Made by a program: the position numbers and the translations under genes. From the NCBI GenBank assembly GCA_018700655.1, contig JABIUG010000110.1, forward strand, positions 1 to 6,128: a stretch of DNA of 6,128 nucleotides, read 5' to 3'. The stretch comes from Rhodospirillaceae bacterium. Lineage in GTDB: Bacteria > Pseudomonadota > Alphaproteobacteria > SP197. Below the pieces are notes generated by a model. The model made no database searches. It was not told where the DNA came from and was given only the letters and a program-made list of their open reading frames with translations. Below are positions 5,034 through 6,128 of the stretch, piece after piece; position 1 is the stretch's first letter; every line of letters begins with the position of its first letter.

Positions 5034-6128
5034 ATGTCAGAGATGTTTCCCAACCTGTTTTCACCGCTGACGATCAACAACGTCACCCTGAAGAACAGGA
5101 TCTTCTCGACCGGACACATGACGACCCTGGTGACGGGCTACAAACCCAATGAGGAACTTGCCGCCTATCATGAGTCCAGGGCCAGGGGCGGGGCCGGCCT
5201 GGTGATCATAGAGGTCGCTCTGGTCCACGAATCGGCGGTCTATACCTCCCACACCATCGCGGCCTACAACGATGACTGCATTCCGGGCTATCAACGTATC
5301 GCCCAGGCTGTGCACCGGCATGGCTGCAAGGCTTTTGGCCAGCTTTTCCATCCCGGGCGCGAGAACTTCGACTCGATCGACGGCAGTGCGCCATTGGCCT
5401 ATGCGCCCTCGGCCGTGCCCAATGAACGTTTTCATGTCATGCCGCGCGCCATGCCGCGCTCATTGGTGCGCGACGTTGTGGAGGGATACGGCGACTCGGC
5501 GCTGCGCCTGAAACAGGGCGGGCTGGACGGGGTCGAAATCGTCGCCAGCCATGGTTACCTGCCAGCCCAGTTCCTGAATCCCAACGTCAACCTCCGCGAG
5601 GATGAATACGGTGGCAGCCTTGAGAATCGTGTTCGGTTCCTGCGCGAGATCACCGACAACATTCGCGCCAAGGTCGGTGAAGACTTTGTCGTCGGCCTGC
5701 GTATCTCGGGTGACGAACAATCCCATGACCAGCCTGATATCGAAACCGTCACGGCAGCGATCGAGATGCTCGATCAAGGCGGCGGGCTCGACTATTTCAA
5801 CGTCATCGCGGGCTCGTCATCCTCGCTCGGCGGTTCGGTTCATATCGTGCCCCCGATGTTCATCGAGACCGGCTATGTCGCGCCCTATGCCGCCACCGTG
5901 AAACACAAGACCAGCGTCCCCGTTTTTGTCGCTGGCCGTATCAACCAGCCTCAGCAGGCAGAAGAGATCGTCGCCAGCGGCCAGGCAGACATGATCGGCA
6001 TGACCCGGGCCCAGATCTGCGATCCCGCCATGGCGGGCAAGGCCGAGGCCGGCCGGGTCGATGACATCCGCGCCTGCATTGGCTGCAATCAGGCCTGTAT
6101 CGGGCACATGCACATGGGTGTCGGCATA
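5034..6128 (+). CDS. Old-Yellow-Enzyme-type flavoprotein of the FadH/TMADH group, 5' part (runs off the right edge)
   Basis: The first 365 codons are open with no stop before the window ends. The ATG at 5034 follows GAGG (5024-5027, six bases), and the next residues FPNLFSPLTINNVTLKNR are the standard beginning of this family. The FMN-binding TIM barrel spans roughly 5-340. Its motifs are FGQLFHPGRE (about 101-110), SHGYLPAQFLNPNVN (172-186, with the conserved Tyr175), DEYGGSLENRVRF (190-202), VAGRINQPQQAEEI (phosphate-binding, 299-312) and MIGMTRAQICDP (320-331). Then CIGCNQAC (Cys348, Cys351, Cys355) begins a 4Fe-4S site spaced as in 2,4-dienoyl-CoA reductase. Family relatives continue with FAD- and NAD(P)-binding domains, expected beyond the edge (about 650-700 residues in all). 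The group includes dienoyl-CoA reductases, trimethylamine dehydrogenase and N-methylproline demethylases. The residue where TMADH binds FMN covalently appears to be Met29, so FMN should be non-covalent. The FadH active-site His also seems absent. Substrate unknown; an amine or N-methyl compound fits the neighbours. Confidence 0.92.
   Translation, partial: MSEMFPNLFSPLTINNVTLKNRIFSTGHMTTLVTGYKPNEELAAYHESRARGGAGLVIIEVALVHESAVYTSHTIAAYNDDCIPGYQRIAQAVHRHGCKAFGQLFHPGRENFDSIDGSAPLAYAPSAVPNERFHVMPRAMPRSLVRDVVEGYGDSALRLKQGGLDGVEIVASHGYLPAQFLNPNVNLREDEYGGSLENRVRFLREITDNIRAKVGEDFVVGLRISGDEQSHDQPDIETVTAAIEMLDQGGGLDYFNVIAGSSSSLGGSVHIVPPMFIETGYVAPYAATVKHKTSVPVFVAGRINQPQQAEEIVASGQADMIGMTRAQICDPAMAGKAEAGRVDDIRACIGCNQACIGHMHMGVGI
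5439..5462 (+). repeat. Short in-frame tandem repeat inside the flavoprotein gene
   Basis: ATGCCGCGC recurs with a 12-base period (5439-5447 and 5451-5459), encoding MPRA then MPRS at residues 136-143. This lies in the surface loop before the helix that precedes the substrate-binding strand. It may be a small local duplication of four codons, or chance in GC-rich coding DNA. Confidence 0.4.

Noticed and set aside
4883..5119. 78-codon minus-strand frame as an intact small gene
   Set aside because: Its first third overlaps the start of the flavoprotein gene on the other strand and looks non-coding; only the last 25 or so residues look protein-like, so I list it only as a possible relic.
5034..6128. 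Naming the flavoprotein fadH (2,4-dienoyl-CoA reductase)
   Set aside because: The iron-sulfur spacing fits, but the expected active-site His is not visible and no fatty-acid genes are adjacent.

Overview
The window is a GC-rich, densely coding bacterial segment. It has almost no non-coding DNA, GC-ending codons, long antisense shadow frames and AGG-type ribosome binding sites. This composition, together with the protein families present, suggests a proteobacterium, most likely an alphaproteobacterium. That assignment is an inference; no taxonomic marker is present.

Layout. Plus strand: (1) the 3' part of a polysaccharide-deacetylase-fold (CE4/PuuE-like) hydrolase, entering from the left edge and ending at 511; (2) a complete M20 (ArgE/DapE/carboxypeptidase-type) metallo-amidohydrolase, 522-1769, 10 bases downstream; (3) after an 89-base gap, a complete YtcJ-type amidohydrolase, 1859-3487. 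A hairpin lies in the 49-base gap to the next, convergent gene. Minus strand: (4) a complete class-III PLP aminotransferase of the glutamate-1-semialdehyde-aminotransferase-like group, 3537-4862. A 171-base divergent intergenic region follows. Plus strand: (5) an Old-Yellow-Enzyme-type flavoprotein that starts at 5034 and runs off the right edge with 365 codons visible. It ends just inside a FadH/trimethylamine-dehydrogenase-type iron-sulfur cysteine cluster.

How the genes may work together. Three unrelated hydrolase folds that typically act on C-N bonds (amide, N-acyl, ring amide or formamide) sit in one direction. They are next to a PLP aminotransferase and a flavoprotein from a superfamily that includes N-demethylating and amine-oxidising dehydrogenases. 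The simplest reading is a catabolic locus for a nitrogen-containing small molecule, with hydrolytic release of an amine or amino acid followed by transamination and flavin-dependent oxidation. The substrate cannot be read from sequence. No regulator, transporter, RNA gene, mobile element or CRISPR array is visible, and no gap exceeds 171 bases.

Points that stand out: the YtcJ-like enzyme has Glu where the family normally has a metal-binding His. The flavoprotein combines FadH-like cysteine spacing with loss of both the TMADH flavin-linking Cys and the apparent FadH catalytic His. The intergenic region upstream of the aminotransferase has a short coding-like stretch that may be the relic of a lost gene.
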